The notes beneath the pieces were generated by a model, which made no database searches, was not told the DNA's origin, and was given only the letters and a program-made list of their open reading frames with translations. Positions 54,563 to 64,000 of a stretch of DNA of 64,000 bases are shown here, piece after piece. This stretch comes from Crossaster papposus (Eukaryota > Echinodermata > Asteroidea > Velatida > Solasteridae). Within the stretch, counting starts at the first letter, position 1; the number at the start of each line of letters is the position of its first letter. A program made the position numbers and the translations under genes. The stretch is from contig JBAIAA010000019.1 in the NCBI GenBank assembly GCA_037893245.1, positions 930,001 through 994,000 of the forward strand, in the 5' to 3' direction.

Positions 54563-55022
54563 ATTTGTCAAAAATGCACTGAATCCTGGTGGTTCTTGGA
54601 CCCCAATTATCCTCGGGGGTGATATTATTGCCAACAAAAATGCCCACAATTTTCAATTAGTCGTTACACCAGTTAAAATTACAAAGCTTATCTTGTCGAT
54701 TTCTCCATTTCCCTAGCCAAAGACCCTTGGTTGTGTTGATATTAATTATACCCGCTACCTTAGCAATAACTGTTCAAACATTATTCAATGGCGCAACAAT
54801 CATCATTGTTGGAAATAAAAACAGTGGCATCATCAGCATGCTGAATAATGTTAATCGAGTCACTATCAATACTTGGGATTTGGATACCCTGCAGAACTGT
54901 GTTTGTTCTGATTAGGGTTCCCAAACCTTCAGCACAAACGGCGTATAACAACGGAGACAGTGGACACCCCAGTCTGATTCCAATACTCATTTGAAAAGAG
55001 CTGCCGATAAAATTATGTATAG
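54563..55022 (-). pseudogene. LINE RT fragment with catalytic ADD, copy 3
   Basis: Minus-strand frame: SIGIRLGCPLSPLLYAVCAE, then QHADDATVF (catalytic pair), and further on, in shifted frame, GLWLGKW. It matches copy 1 (QHADDMTIF, GLWLGAW). An early stretch (PIHNFIGSSF) abuts the palindromic element. Confidence 0.8.
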
Positions 55023-55123
55023 GAGAATACACGAGAAAGTGTGGATTCGTAATTACGAATTCACGAGGCGCGAAGCGCCGAGTGGATTCTTAAATACGAA
55101 TCCACACTTGCGAGTGTATTCTC
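55023..55123. repeat. 101-bp terminal hairpin
   Basis: GAGAATACAC ... GTGTGGATTCGTA pairs with TACGAATCCACAC ... GTGTATTCTC around a loop GGCGCGAAGCGCC. It lies at the extreme left of the palindromic element. The right end has only the single TIR. Confidence 0.75.
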
Positions 55124-56585
55124 TGACTTAAACCATTGCGTCAAAAGAAGTATTGTTATTAACTACCCAGTTGAGTGGAGATGAAAAGGCATGCATATCG
55201 TGGCCATAGACGTAATTTACATCAGGCCAACTACAAAACAAATATGTTTAGCGTCACCGCCCGCTTCTTTTTTTAGAGGCCGCCTCCTTTTTTTTTCCAC
55301 AAAAATAATCAATGTTATTATCTTAAACAAATATATATAATAATAATAACTAGAACTACGTCTGTTCGAGGAACAGAACATAGGGCCTTTTTGCATTCCC
55401 CCCCCCCCCCCGTAAAAACCATTTAAAAGGAATTTTAAACACATTAAAAGTAATCAAAACGAATTTAGGTTATTTAAACAGATTAAAGGTAATTTAAAGT
55501 GATTAAAACGATAACGTCACACATTTGTAAACTTTTGGTGAACTACCTAACCAACCCAATACACAATTATTTTTTATTTTAGCATGATCCGTTGTTGAGA
55601 TATGGCTTCAAGGTCTTAAAACGTAATAAATCACATACAATTGAATGATGGCTTCAAGTCTTTTCATTCTAACCTCCGGTCTGGTGATGTCATTTTTTTT
55701 TTCTCCCGGTCAAATTGTTTCTAACATGAAGCTATTATATACATCAATTATAAAGTTATTTCAGCAAACTTCGTCACACACATCAACTGAATATTAATTT
55801 TGAACCTGCCGCCAGAGGGTGCTATAACATGTTATGACGTCGCCGGTAATTTTTTTTGAAAAGTACACTAGCCAAGCACTAACATCGTTTAAAGTAAGTT
55901 CATATCATTTTTCACTTTCAAATTATATGGCACTTTCGGTTTGGACCGAAAGGAAGGGTCACGTGATTTCTCACACATGGGGATAAAAGGAAGATCCTGG
56001 ACTATCCTATCAATTGCCACAAACCTAAAGTCCCGGTCTTTTGCGCGTGATTTGTTATTGATTTTCAAAGATTCAAATAAATTGAACCTTTAATATGACG
56101 TCACGTTACCCCCTGATGACGTCACCGTGATGTCTGTCTGCTAGACACGAGCTCACTATAGGGTCTTCACTTGGGTAAAGTTTTGTTTGGATACGACTTG
56201 TTATGAAAAGTGCCTGTACGAAAGAACGTGTACAAAGTCTATTGCATTTTGGTCCCGAAAAGAAAAAGAAAAAAAAGAAGTAAAACAAAAATCAGAACAA
56301 AAACAAGGCTTTTTCGCAAAATTGCGAAAAAGCCAATTAAAAAAGATAATACCATTTTAAGATCGTAATTTGGACTTTAGCATCACTGTGTACATGCTGT
56401 GAACATATATTTGTTTCTAATGGGAAGGCTAGGGTGTGACGTGTATGGTGCATCACCCACATGAATTTTGAGAAATAGAAAGATAGGGCGTGACATGTTC
56501 ACTACATGACCCATATTAAAATGTGTCGAGCGGCTATTAAAAAAAAAAAAAAAAAAGGCCTCCTTCCTTCTAAAAAAAAGACAAA
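55124..56585. other. Unpaired left segment of the palindromic element
   Basis: AT-rich, with no convincing frame. It includes a C run (55399-55410), short TTTAAAC motifs and an A-run (56539-56556). Nothing recognised. Confidence 0.3.
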
Positions 56586-58810
56586 CATGTTTAGTAGTAT
56601 AGCCTGAGTAACACACCTCATGACGGTGTGTAGTCTGGACTGCGCATGCGCGCCCACGGGGGGGGCCCCCTTTTTTTTTTTTTTTTTTTTTCTTTTTTAA
56701 TTTTTTTTTCTTTCGTAATGGTATGCGGGATGGGGAGGCCTTAAGGGCCGATGGCGATCCACGAAGTGGTGAGTCGATTGGCTCACGGCAGTGTTCGGGA
56801 GGACCGAAGGGCCGATAGCCCGAAGGGCCGAGAAGGGGCTCGAAACATGATGAGGGTGCATCATGTTGCGCGGATGGGGATTGTCCACGACAGTGGTAAA
56901 GAACATTGGAGTTGCGGGAGTGATTTTTTTAAATCACAAAGCGACGAGGTACCACGCAGCACAAACGAACGTATACGTCTCGTTTGTATTTTCATGAAGT
57001 GAAAATCAAGTGTTTAATTACACGAGGGCTTGTGAAGAAAAGGAAAAAAATGGGCGAAATATATTTATTTCGCCCTTTGTACCGACCGTATTTCGCCACC
57101 CCATCGAGTTGTCGAGTTGTTAGTTGTTTAATCCGTTATCTCCGCACTCGTGCAATACAAGACAAATACTCGTGCAATACAAGACAAATATAGAGATTGG
57201 TATAAGATGGCCCTGCCGACACACGATTTTAAAATTATCCAATTGTTCATGGCAAATATTAAGTACCTTGTTTATCCGAGGGCCTATAGGGGTGCCATGT
57301 ACGATATGTTGAGCCATAAAAGACAAATATTAAAGACCCTTTTGACCAGAGTGCCCGTTGTAAGTCATGTCATGCCCTTTTGACCTGTTCAGCATTACTC
57401 GCATGTCATTGCCCTATTGTGTCATCATGGAGCCATGGAGCGACTGTAGAAAACACAGTGTTTTATAATATACTGGATTGTGTAACAAAAAAGAACAAAT
57501 AAACACCCTGTATTGTGACGAGTCTGCACTCTGCACCCTACGCGTGTTTCACGTATACATGTACATGTACAAGCATGCACACGATCAAGCTGTTGGTTCA
57601 ATGGGCCTTAGAATTTTGGAAACCTTTGCAATCCAAGAGGTAAGTCCAACCCCAAGTAAGAATGACTAACAGAGGTGATTCTTTGGTAGTGTATTATTTT
57701 TAATACAGTAGATTCTCTGAAACTTTTAGTCTTTAATCATCAATGTCTTCCTCGTTATCTTCCTGTTAATCTTGCTGCAAAGCTAACAAAACCCTCGTAT
57801 AAAAGGGCCCGCATCTCTTTTCCTCTCCCCTTTCGTTGCAAAAATATAAAATCAAAATGGAAATGCATCCCGATTTGTTAGAACTGCACCCTTTCTTTCC
57901 TGGGGCTATAATAACAGTAACATAAAACAATAAGTTAACATAAATTGAAACCTAATAACGGAACAGAGAAACTCAGATTTAATCTAACCGTGTTTGTTTA
58001 ATCGGTTATCTCTACACTGGAGTGATACAAGACAAATTAGAACTTCCCTTTTGACCCGAGTTAATAGGGTGCGACCTGGTTTTGAGTGCGTAAGTGCGAC
58101 ACAATTATGGTATTAGAACTTGAGTAACAAATTAGTTAAATAGAGCAGCAAATGAGTAAATAGAGCAGCAAATGAGTTAACAATGAGTAACATAGAGCAA
58201 CAAATGAGTAAAATAGAGCAACAAATTAGTAAAAAGAGCAGCAAATGAGTCAAATGAGCAGCAATTAAGTAGAAGGGGCACACAAAGTGTAAAAGAAGCA
58301 CAAACAGCAAGGAATTAGTAAAAATGAGTAGTTATATATTAAACGATTTCCTCCGTTCCTTGCCATTCGGAGATTAACCTTCAAATACTTCCCTATTGCC
58401 ACCGTGCTAATATAGGCCGGGGTCGCCATAGAATTGGTTGTTTGTTTTGCCAATTATCACACAGAATACGTACGACTGATCTTTGCACTCGAGCAAGAGC
58501 CACGTAGTGATGTGTCGTTTCCTAACCTTTTTTGTGTGTACTTTTAATTGTTATTATACATATTTGTTATAATTATTTTGTTTGGCACTTTAGCAAATAA
58601 TGGTAGCCGACAGCCCCTCTTAAAAGAGCGAGCATCTCCCTTCCTTCTTACTTCGTTTGCTCAAATACGCACCGAAAATGATCCTCATGACTAAGTTTGA
58701 CGTTTTGCCGAGTTGGTGACGTTTGATTTTATTCCCCAATATAATTTGCAACTTATATCGCTGTCCTCAATGTAACGTAAAAGTATAAAATACCCATAAT
58801 GGATTACTGT
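56586..58810. repeat. Left arm of the palindromic element
   Basis: Inverted copy of 60167-62423. It includes GGGCCGATAGCCCGAAGGGC hairpins, an ATACAAGACAAATA short direct repeat (57155-57190), a 3' fragment of the zinc-finger gene (57657-57776) and a GAGTAAATAGAGCAGCAAAT minisatellite (58120-58330). Confidence 0.85.
57657..57776 (-). pseudogene. Zinc-finger gene 3' end copy, left arm
   Basis: The sequence around TCTTCCTCGTTATCTTCCTG repeats the tail of the central gene (58809-58985), including the same TAA followed by an acidic coding tail. It is truncated after about 20 codons. The right arm carries the inverted counterpart at about 61196-61312. Confidence 0.7.
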
Positions 58811-58968
58811 AAGAATGACTAACAGAGGTGATTCTTTGTATATTATTTTGTTTTCTACCAAAAGAACAAGATTATTATTTTTAATACAGTAGTTTATTAT
58901 TTTTAATACAGTAGATTCTTTGAAACTATTAGTCTTTAATCATCAATGTCTTCCTCGTTATCTTCCTG

Positions 58969-59646
58969 TTAATCTTGCTGGAACAGTCCGTTAAATTTGG
59001 CCGTGTGTTTAAGCATTACTCTGCTCAGGGCCTTGTTTATTTCCACGCCTTTGTTTACTTTTTCTTCTACATCTTCCACAATATCTTGATGCGTGTCATT
59101 ATCTTTCAGATGTAGGAAACTTGACAAAAAATCCTCGTAGTTGTTGAAAAAGATTCGCTTGACTGCCCAGAGGGTCTTCCTGCTGGCTTTTTCCATGGCT
59201 TGCTCCTTATCCATACCCCGGTCGATGTACTTTTCGTATTTGTTATTCAACTTCTCCGTTGTGGATTCTTTGGCTTCTGCCAACCAGTCTTTATAGGCGG
59301 CATTGTCTTCCAACTCAGAGCTAGACTCGTCTTCATCAGATGATTCGTCATCATATTCTACCTCCGTTTCAGATTCCGAACCATCTTCTTCGGCATCTTC
59401 GTTTTCGTCCTGCGAAGATTCAGTTTCACTGTTTTTTATTTCCAAATCTTTAAATCTACGCTTTTTAAAATCGGGCTCGGAATTATCCACGTCAGAATTG
59501 TCCGCAAAATCATCGTCAACTTCATTTATTTTAGATGCCTCTTCGGCATGTACATTTTCTGCATGCCTCCGTAGGTTATATCTCCGTCCAAAGCTTCTAT
59601 CACACTGGTGACAAGCATGGGGTTTAACTGCAGTAATTACATCCAT
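58969..59646 (-). CDS. C2H2 zinc-finger protein with acidic region (cargo gene)
   Basis: An intact minus-strand frame of 225 codons. A single C2H2 finger at residues about 12-33 (CHQCDRSFGRRYNLRRHAEN, then VH) has the spacing C-x2-C-x12-H-x4-H, near the start. A Ser/Asp/Glu-rich tract runs about 60-115, followed by a helical Lys-rich domain with LNNKYEKYIDRGMDKEQAME and KTLWAVKRIFFNNYEDFL. The TAA stop is followed in frame by a further acidic tail (QEDNEEDIDD) before another stop. A nuclear DNA-binding role is likely but unproven. I do not know a named family. No splice sites are needed, suggesting an intronless or retro-derived gene. Confidence 0.65.
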   Translation of the reverse strand: MDVITAVKPHACHQCDRSFGRRYNLRRHAENVHAEEASKINEVDDDFADNSDVDNSEPDFKKRRFKDLEIKNSETESSQDENEDAEEDGSESETEVEYDDESSDEDESSSELEDNAAYKDWLAEAKESTTEKLNNKYEKYIDRGMDKEQAMEKASRKTLWAVKRIFFNNYEDFLSSFLHLKDNDTHQDIVEDVEEKVNKGVEINKALSRVMLKHTAKFNGLFQQD

Positions 59647-59689
59647 GTCGAGTCTTTGAAGGGTAATCTCCGAATGGAAAGAAACGGAA

Positions 59690-60165
59690 GAATTCGTTTA
59701 ATATATAACTACTCATATGTTGCTCTTTTTACTCTTGTTTACTCATTCGTTGCTATTTTTACTCTTGTTTACTCGTTTGGTGCTCTTTTTACTCTTGTTT
59801 ACTCGTTTGCTGCTCATTTACGACTCAATTGTTACTCCTTTGTACTCGTTCGTTGCTCTTGCTACTCTCCGTTTACTCATTTGTTTATAAGTATACAGTA
59901 CGCAGTATGGTATTAGAACTTCAGTAGCAAATGAGTAAAAGGAGAGTAGCAAGAGCAATGAACGAGTACAAAGAGTAACAATTGAGTCGTTAAAGAGCAA
60001 CAAACGAGTAAACACGAGTAAAAAGAGCACCAAACGAGTAAACAAGAGTAAAAAAGAGTAAACAAGAGTAAACAAGAGTAAAAAGAGCAACAAACGAGTA
60101 AACAAAGAGTACAAAAAGAGTAAAAAGAGCAACGAATGAGTAGTTATATATTAAACGAATTCTTC
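59690..60165. repeat. Inner inverted GAGTAAA minisatellites
   Basis: TTTACTCTTGTTTACTCGTT-type units (59715-59870) face GAGTAAACAAGAGTAAAAAG-type units (59930-60140), both ending in TATATAACTACTCAT. The arms hold a relative (58120-58330 and 60640-60860). Frames such as VALFTLVYSF over it are artefacts. Confidence 0.75.
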
Positions 60166-60166
60166 C

Positions 60167-62423
60167 ACAGTAATCCATTATGGGTATTTTATACTTTTAA
60201 GTTACATTGAGGACAGCGATATAAGTTGCAAATTATATTGGGGAATAAAATCAAACGTCACCAACTCGGCAAAACGTCAAACTTAGTCATGAGGATCATT
60301 TTCGGTGCGTATTTGAGCAAACGAAGTGAGAAGGAAGGGAGATGCTCGCTCTTTTAAGAGGGGCTGTCGGCTACCATTATTTGCTAAAGTGCCAAACAAA
60401 ATAATTATAACAAATATGTATAATAACAATTAAAAGTAAACACAAAAAAGGTTAGGAAACGACACATCACTACGTGGCTCTTGCTCGAGTGCAAAGATCA
60501 GTCGTACGTATTCTGTGTGATAATTGGCAAAACAAACAACCAATTCTATGGCGACCCCGGCCTATATTGGCACGGTGGCAATAGGGAAGTATTTGAAGGT
60601 TAATCTCCGAATGGCAAGGAACGGAGGAAATCGTTTAATATATAACTACTCATTTTTACTAATTCCTTGCTGTTTGTGCTTCTTTTACACTTTGTGTGCC
60701 CCTTCTACTTAATTGCTGCTCATTTGACTCATTTGCTGCTCTTTTTACTAATTTGTTGCTCTATTTTACTCATTTGTTGCTCTATGTTACTCATTGTTAA
60801 CTCATTTGCTGCTCTATTTACTCATTTGCTGCTCTATTTAACTAATTTGTTACTCAAGTTCTAATACCATAATTGTGTCGCACTTACGCACTCAAAACCA
60901 GGTCGCACCCTATTAACTCGGGTCAAAAGGGAAGTTCTAATTTGTCTTGTATCACTCCAGTGTAGAGATAACCGATTAAACAAACACGGTTAGATTAAAT
61001 CTGAGTTTCTCTGTTCCGTTATTAGGTTTCAATTTATGTTAACTTATTGTTTTATGTTACTGTTATTATAGCCCCAGGAAAGAAAGGGTGCAGTTCTAAC
61101 AAATCGGGATGCATTTCCATTTTGATTTTATATTTTTGCAACGAAAGGGGAGAGAAAAAGAGATGCGGGCCCTTTTATACGAGGGTTTTGTTAGCTTTGC
61201 AGCAAGATTAACAGGAAGATAACGAGGAAGACATTGATGATTAAAGACTAAAAGTTTCAGAGAATCTACTGTATTAAAAATAATACACTACCAAAGAATC
61301 ACCTCTGTTAGTCATTCTTACTTGGGGTTGGACTTACCTCTTGGATTGCAAAGGTTTCCAAAATTCTAAGGCCCATTGAACCAACAGCTTGATCGTGTGC
61401 ATGCTTGTACATGTACATGTATACGTGAAACACGCGTAGGGTGCAGAGTGCAGACTCGTCACAACACAGGGTGTTTATTTGTTCTTTTTTGTTACACAAT
61501 CCAGTATATGATAAAACACTGTGTTTTCTACAGTCGCTCCATGGCTCCATGATGACACAATAGGGCAATGACATGCGAGTAATGCTGAACAGGTCAAAGG
61601 GGCATGACATGACCTACAACGGGCACTCTGGTCAAAAGGGTCTTTAATATTTGTCTGTTATGGCTCGAGTGCGGAGATAACCGATTAAACAAACACGGGC
61701 GGCCTAACAACATATCGTACATGGCACCCCTATAGGCCCTCGGATAAACAAGGTACTTAATATTTGCCATGAACAATTGGATAATTTTAAAATCGTGTGT
61801 CGGCAGGGCCATCTTATACCAATCTCTATATTTGTCTTGTATTGCACGAGTATTTGTCTTGTATTGCACGAGTGCGGAGATAACGGATTAAACAACTAAC
61901 AACTCGACAACTCGATGGGGTGGCGAAATACGGTCGGTACAAAGGGCGAAATAAATATATTTCGCCCATTTTTTCCCTTTTCTTCACAAGCCCTCGTGTA
62001 ATTAAACACTTGATTTTCACTTCATGAAAATACAAACGAGACGTATACGTTCGTTTGTGCTGCGTGGTACCTCGTCGCTTCGTGATTTAAAAAAATCACT
62101 CCCGCAACTCCAATGTTCTTTATCACTGTCGTGGACAATCCCCATCCGCGCAACATGATGCACCCTCATCATGTTTCGAGCCCCTTCTCGGCCCTTCGGG
62201 CTATCGGCCCTTCGGGCCTCCCGAACACTGCCGTGAGCCAATCGACTCACCACTTCGTGGATCGCCATCGGCCCTTAAGGCCTCCCCATTCCGCATACAA
62301 AAAAAATATATTTAAAAAAAAAAGAAAAAAAAAAGGGGCCCCCCCCCCCCCCCGTGGGCGCGCATGCGCAGTCCAGACTGCACACCGTCATGAGGTGTGT
62401 GTGACTCAGGCTATACTACTCAT
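60167..62423. repeat. Right arm of the palindromic element
   Basis: Inverted copy of 56586-58810, with one extra segment (about 61670-61715, GGCTCGAGTGCGGAGATAAC and neighbouring bases) absent or changed on the left, and a longer G/C run near 62339. Confidence 0.85.
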
Positions 62424-62576
62424 GTTTTTTTTTTCTATTTGGCCTAAAGGGAGGTTCTCGAGGCTCTTACGTAATTAGGGTTGGATTAGGATTGAGGAAT
62501 TGAATACAAATGTTACAAATGTAGGCAAGATAAAAACCGTTCCGAATCCACACTTTACTAAAGAATACTCATTTTC

Positions 62577-64000
62577 TCAAGCATACTGAACATATAAACC
62601 CAGTTGAATGGATCGAATGCTTTTTCTTGATCGAAGAACAGCTCCCTCTTTATTCCAATTGATGTAATCTGTGCAGTCACGCAAAATCATAAGAATCTCA
62701 TGAATTTTTCTTTCTGGAACCCCGCAGGTTTGCTCCTTGCCAATAAGAAAGGGCATAGCCCGTTTTAGTCTGTTGATGAGAACTTTAGCCAAAATCTTAT
62801 AGTCGACATTTAAAAGGCTGATTGTCTCCAATTTTTAAGATCAAATTTGTTTCCTTTCATCTTGTAAATCCATCTTATGAGACCGACATTCATAGACTTG
62901 GAAAGCTGATGTAGCAATCCTTCGAAACGGCAATAAAATCAATTTTGATAATCGACCAAAAGACTTGGTAAAACTCAACTGTGAGGCCATCCAGACCAGG
63001 GGATTTATGTTTGTTCATTTGAGAGAGAGCTAGCGTGACCTCGTCAACAGAAATTTCGTTTACAAGATTTTTCCGAATATCATTGGGAATATTTTTGTTC
63101 TCAATTTTATTTTTTTAAGTCGCCAATGACAATGTCTTCTGAAGTATATAGATCAGAATAACATCTATTGACAATTCTTATCATTGCACTAGGGTCATCC
63201 ACATAATCTCCTTCGAGGGTAGCCAATTTATCGATTTTACCATTATTGATTTGTTGTTTTTCAGTATCTAAAAAGTACTTCGACGTTTTTTCCCTTTGTC
63301 TTTAATAACATTACGCACTCTCACTTTGGCCTTTTCCCATTCCTGAATTTAATAATTCTTAAGTTGGGTTTCAAGATCTCTGATAACATTAACATCAGAA
63401 GCACCTGGATTGCTAATGAGAGAGTTGTACTGTCTCTGTAAAGTGGCATGTTTGGTTTTTTCCTTGCAAGCCTTCTCTTTACCATACCCTTGGATGATCT
63501 CTTTTATTCTGAAATTTCCATTTTCCCACCAATCGAGTATTGTGTCATAGTTGTTTGACTGGGTAATCCAATGTTCCCAACAAATCTTAACTCTGAAAAT
63601 ACAATCATCTTCTTTTCAGAGACTGTTATTAAAAATCCATCTCCCGTTACCTCGTCGAACATTGGGATCATTCAATTTCATTTTACAATAATCAGATAGG
63701 CCGTGCAAATTAACTGAAACATCAAAGATGTTTCTGATGAGATTTGACGAGATAAGGATGTAATCTATTCTACTAGGTCTTTTACTGACTTTGTGAATGT
63801 GAGTATATCCCGGTTTGTTGGGATGAATAGTGCGCCAAACGTCAACAATATCCTTTTCATTCAAAACATTTTGCAAAATTGTCCTACTGGGATCTATACC
63901 TGTGACATTATTCAAGTTGCAATTAAAATCACCCCCCAAAATACAATTATTATTATTAACATTTATACGGTCATAAAGATCACCAACAAATTGTGCCCTG
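62577..64000 (-). pseudogene. LINE endonuclease and RT start, copy 3
   Basis: Minus-strand pieces: GGDFNCNLNNVTGIDPSRTI and KRPSRIDYILISSN (63616-63939, endonuclease with DFN and RIDY), a linker with frame loss (63000-63600), and LLNVDYKILAKVLINRL, EQTCGVPERKIHEIL (62650-62830), then FDQEKAFDPFNW-like residues at about 62620. These match copy 1 at SLLNVDYNIIAKTITNRL and EQSCGVQGRNIHDNL. The frame runs off the right edge of the window. Confidence 0.8.

Larger units (their letters stand above)
58811..60166. other. Central spacer of the palindrome with cargo gene
   Basis: 1.36 kb between the arms, holding the zinc-finger gene and an inner pair of inverted minisatellites. Confidence 0.8.
55023..62570. 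mobile_element. 7.5-kb palindromic element carrying a zinc-finger gene
   Basis: Related ends GAGAATACACGAGAAAGTGT (left) and, from the right, GAGTATTCTTTAGTAAAGTG continue into GTGTGGATTCG on both sides. Arms of about 2.2 kb are inverted (56586-58810 and 60167-62423), nearly identical by eye. They enclose a spacer with a C2H2 gene. The left side has 1.46 kb (55124-56585) with no partner on the right (only 62424-62540). It interrupts LINE copy 3, but about 50 bp of LINE sequence is missing at the site, so no exact empty site is available. No transposase recognised. Confidence 0.75.
51690..64000 (-). mobile_element. Tx1/L1-like LINE, copy 3, split by three insertions
   Basis: Minus-strand LINE ORF2 pieces occur in order: 64000-62577 (endonuclease to RT start), 55022-54563, 53756-53430, and about 52688-51690 (C-terminus and 3' hairpin). 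The gaps are a 7.5-kb palindromic element, an 802-bp element and a 740-bp palindrome. The 5' end lies beyond the window. It is the third copy of the family whose copy 1 gives the uninterrupted reference. Confidence 0.8.

Noticed and set aside
58113-60178. Leu/Phe/Tyr-rich repeat frames (LFTLVYSF type)
   Set aside because: Translation of GAGTAAA/TTTACTC minisatellites. No signal peptide logic, and mirrored in the palindrome arms.
1-64000. tRNA or rRNA genes
   Set aside because: I saw no convincing tRNA box A/B pairs or rRNA-like blocks by reading. A covariance-model scan would be needed to exclude tRNAs.

Overview
The window is animal (metazoan) nuclear DNA of moderate AT content. Coding exons are short and carry splice sites, and almost everything else is transposon-derived and deeply nested. 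An invertebrate deuterostome (echinoderm, hemichordate or cephalochordate) is my best guess. It rests on an intact Ty3/gypsy element with integrase ahead of reverse transcriptase (the Gmr1-type order, as I recall described from deuterostomes) and on the style of the short DNA transposons. This is inference, since no species marker is present.

Host genes. Three minus-strand exons at 38243-38420, 22655-22779 and 18074-18325 encode YWTD (LDL-receptor class B) propeller repeats. Their splice phases join exactly, so they belong to one LRP-like receptor gene whose introns hold most of the window. A decayed copy of the last exon lies at about 7985-8522, split by a LINE tail. At 1-4210 a separate tandem array repeats a 113-bp exon four times and a 74-bp exon three times on the minus strand, and one exon copy is broken by a transposon.

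Transposons, left to right: a 795-bp element with CTTCGTGAG repeats (1211-2005); LINE fragments (5200-5640, 8537-10100); a near full-length Tx1/L1-like LINE (about 12404-18063); a train of short PIF/Harbinger-like elements (18624-21403); a hAT element with a perfect 8-bp target duplication (22062-22494); a Harbinger-like element carrying only a Myb/SANT gene (23533-24465); a decayed Polinton/Maverick (about 26250-33900) whose polymerase is split by a 3-kb hAT element (28695-31708); a 3.4-kb palindrome around a captured gene fragment (34144-37533); an intact, very young Ty3/gypsy element (38447-44907); a fold-back with a CGTACGTACG array (44919-45432); and more short elements and a mariner-type transposase relic (46247-47830).

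From about 47900 to the right edge, two further Tx1-like LINE copies lie head to tail on the minus strand. The upstream one is interrupted by a 740-bp palindrome, by an 802-bp relative of the element at 1211, and by a 7.5-kb palindromic element (55023-62570) whose centre holds a C2H2 zinc-finger gene. The young LTR element and the zinc-finger palindrome are the parts most likely to be still active or recently active. The LRP-like exons and the tandem exon array are the best candidates for working host sequence.
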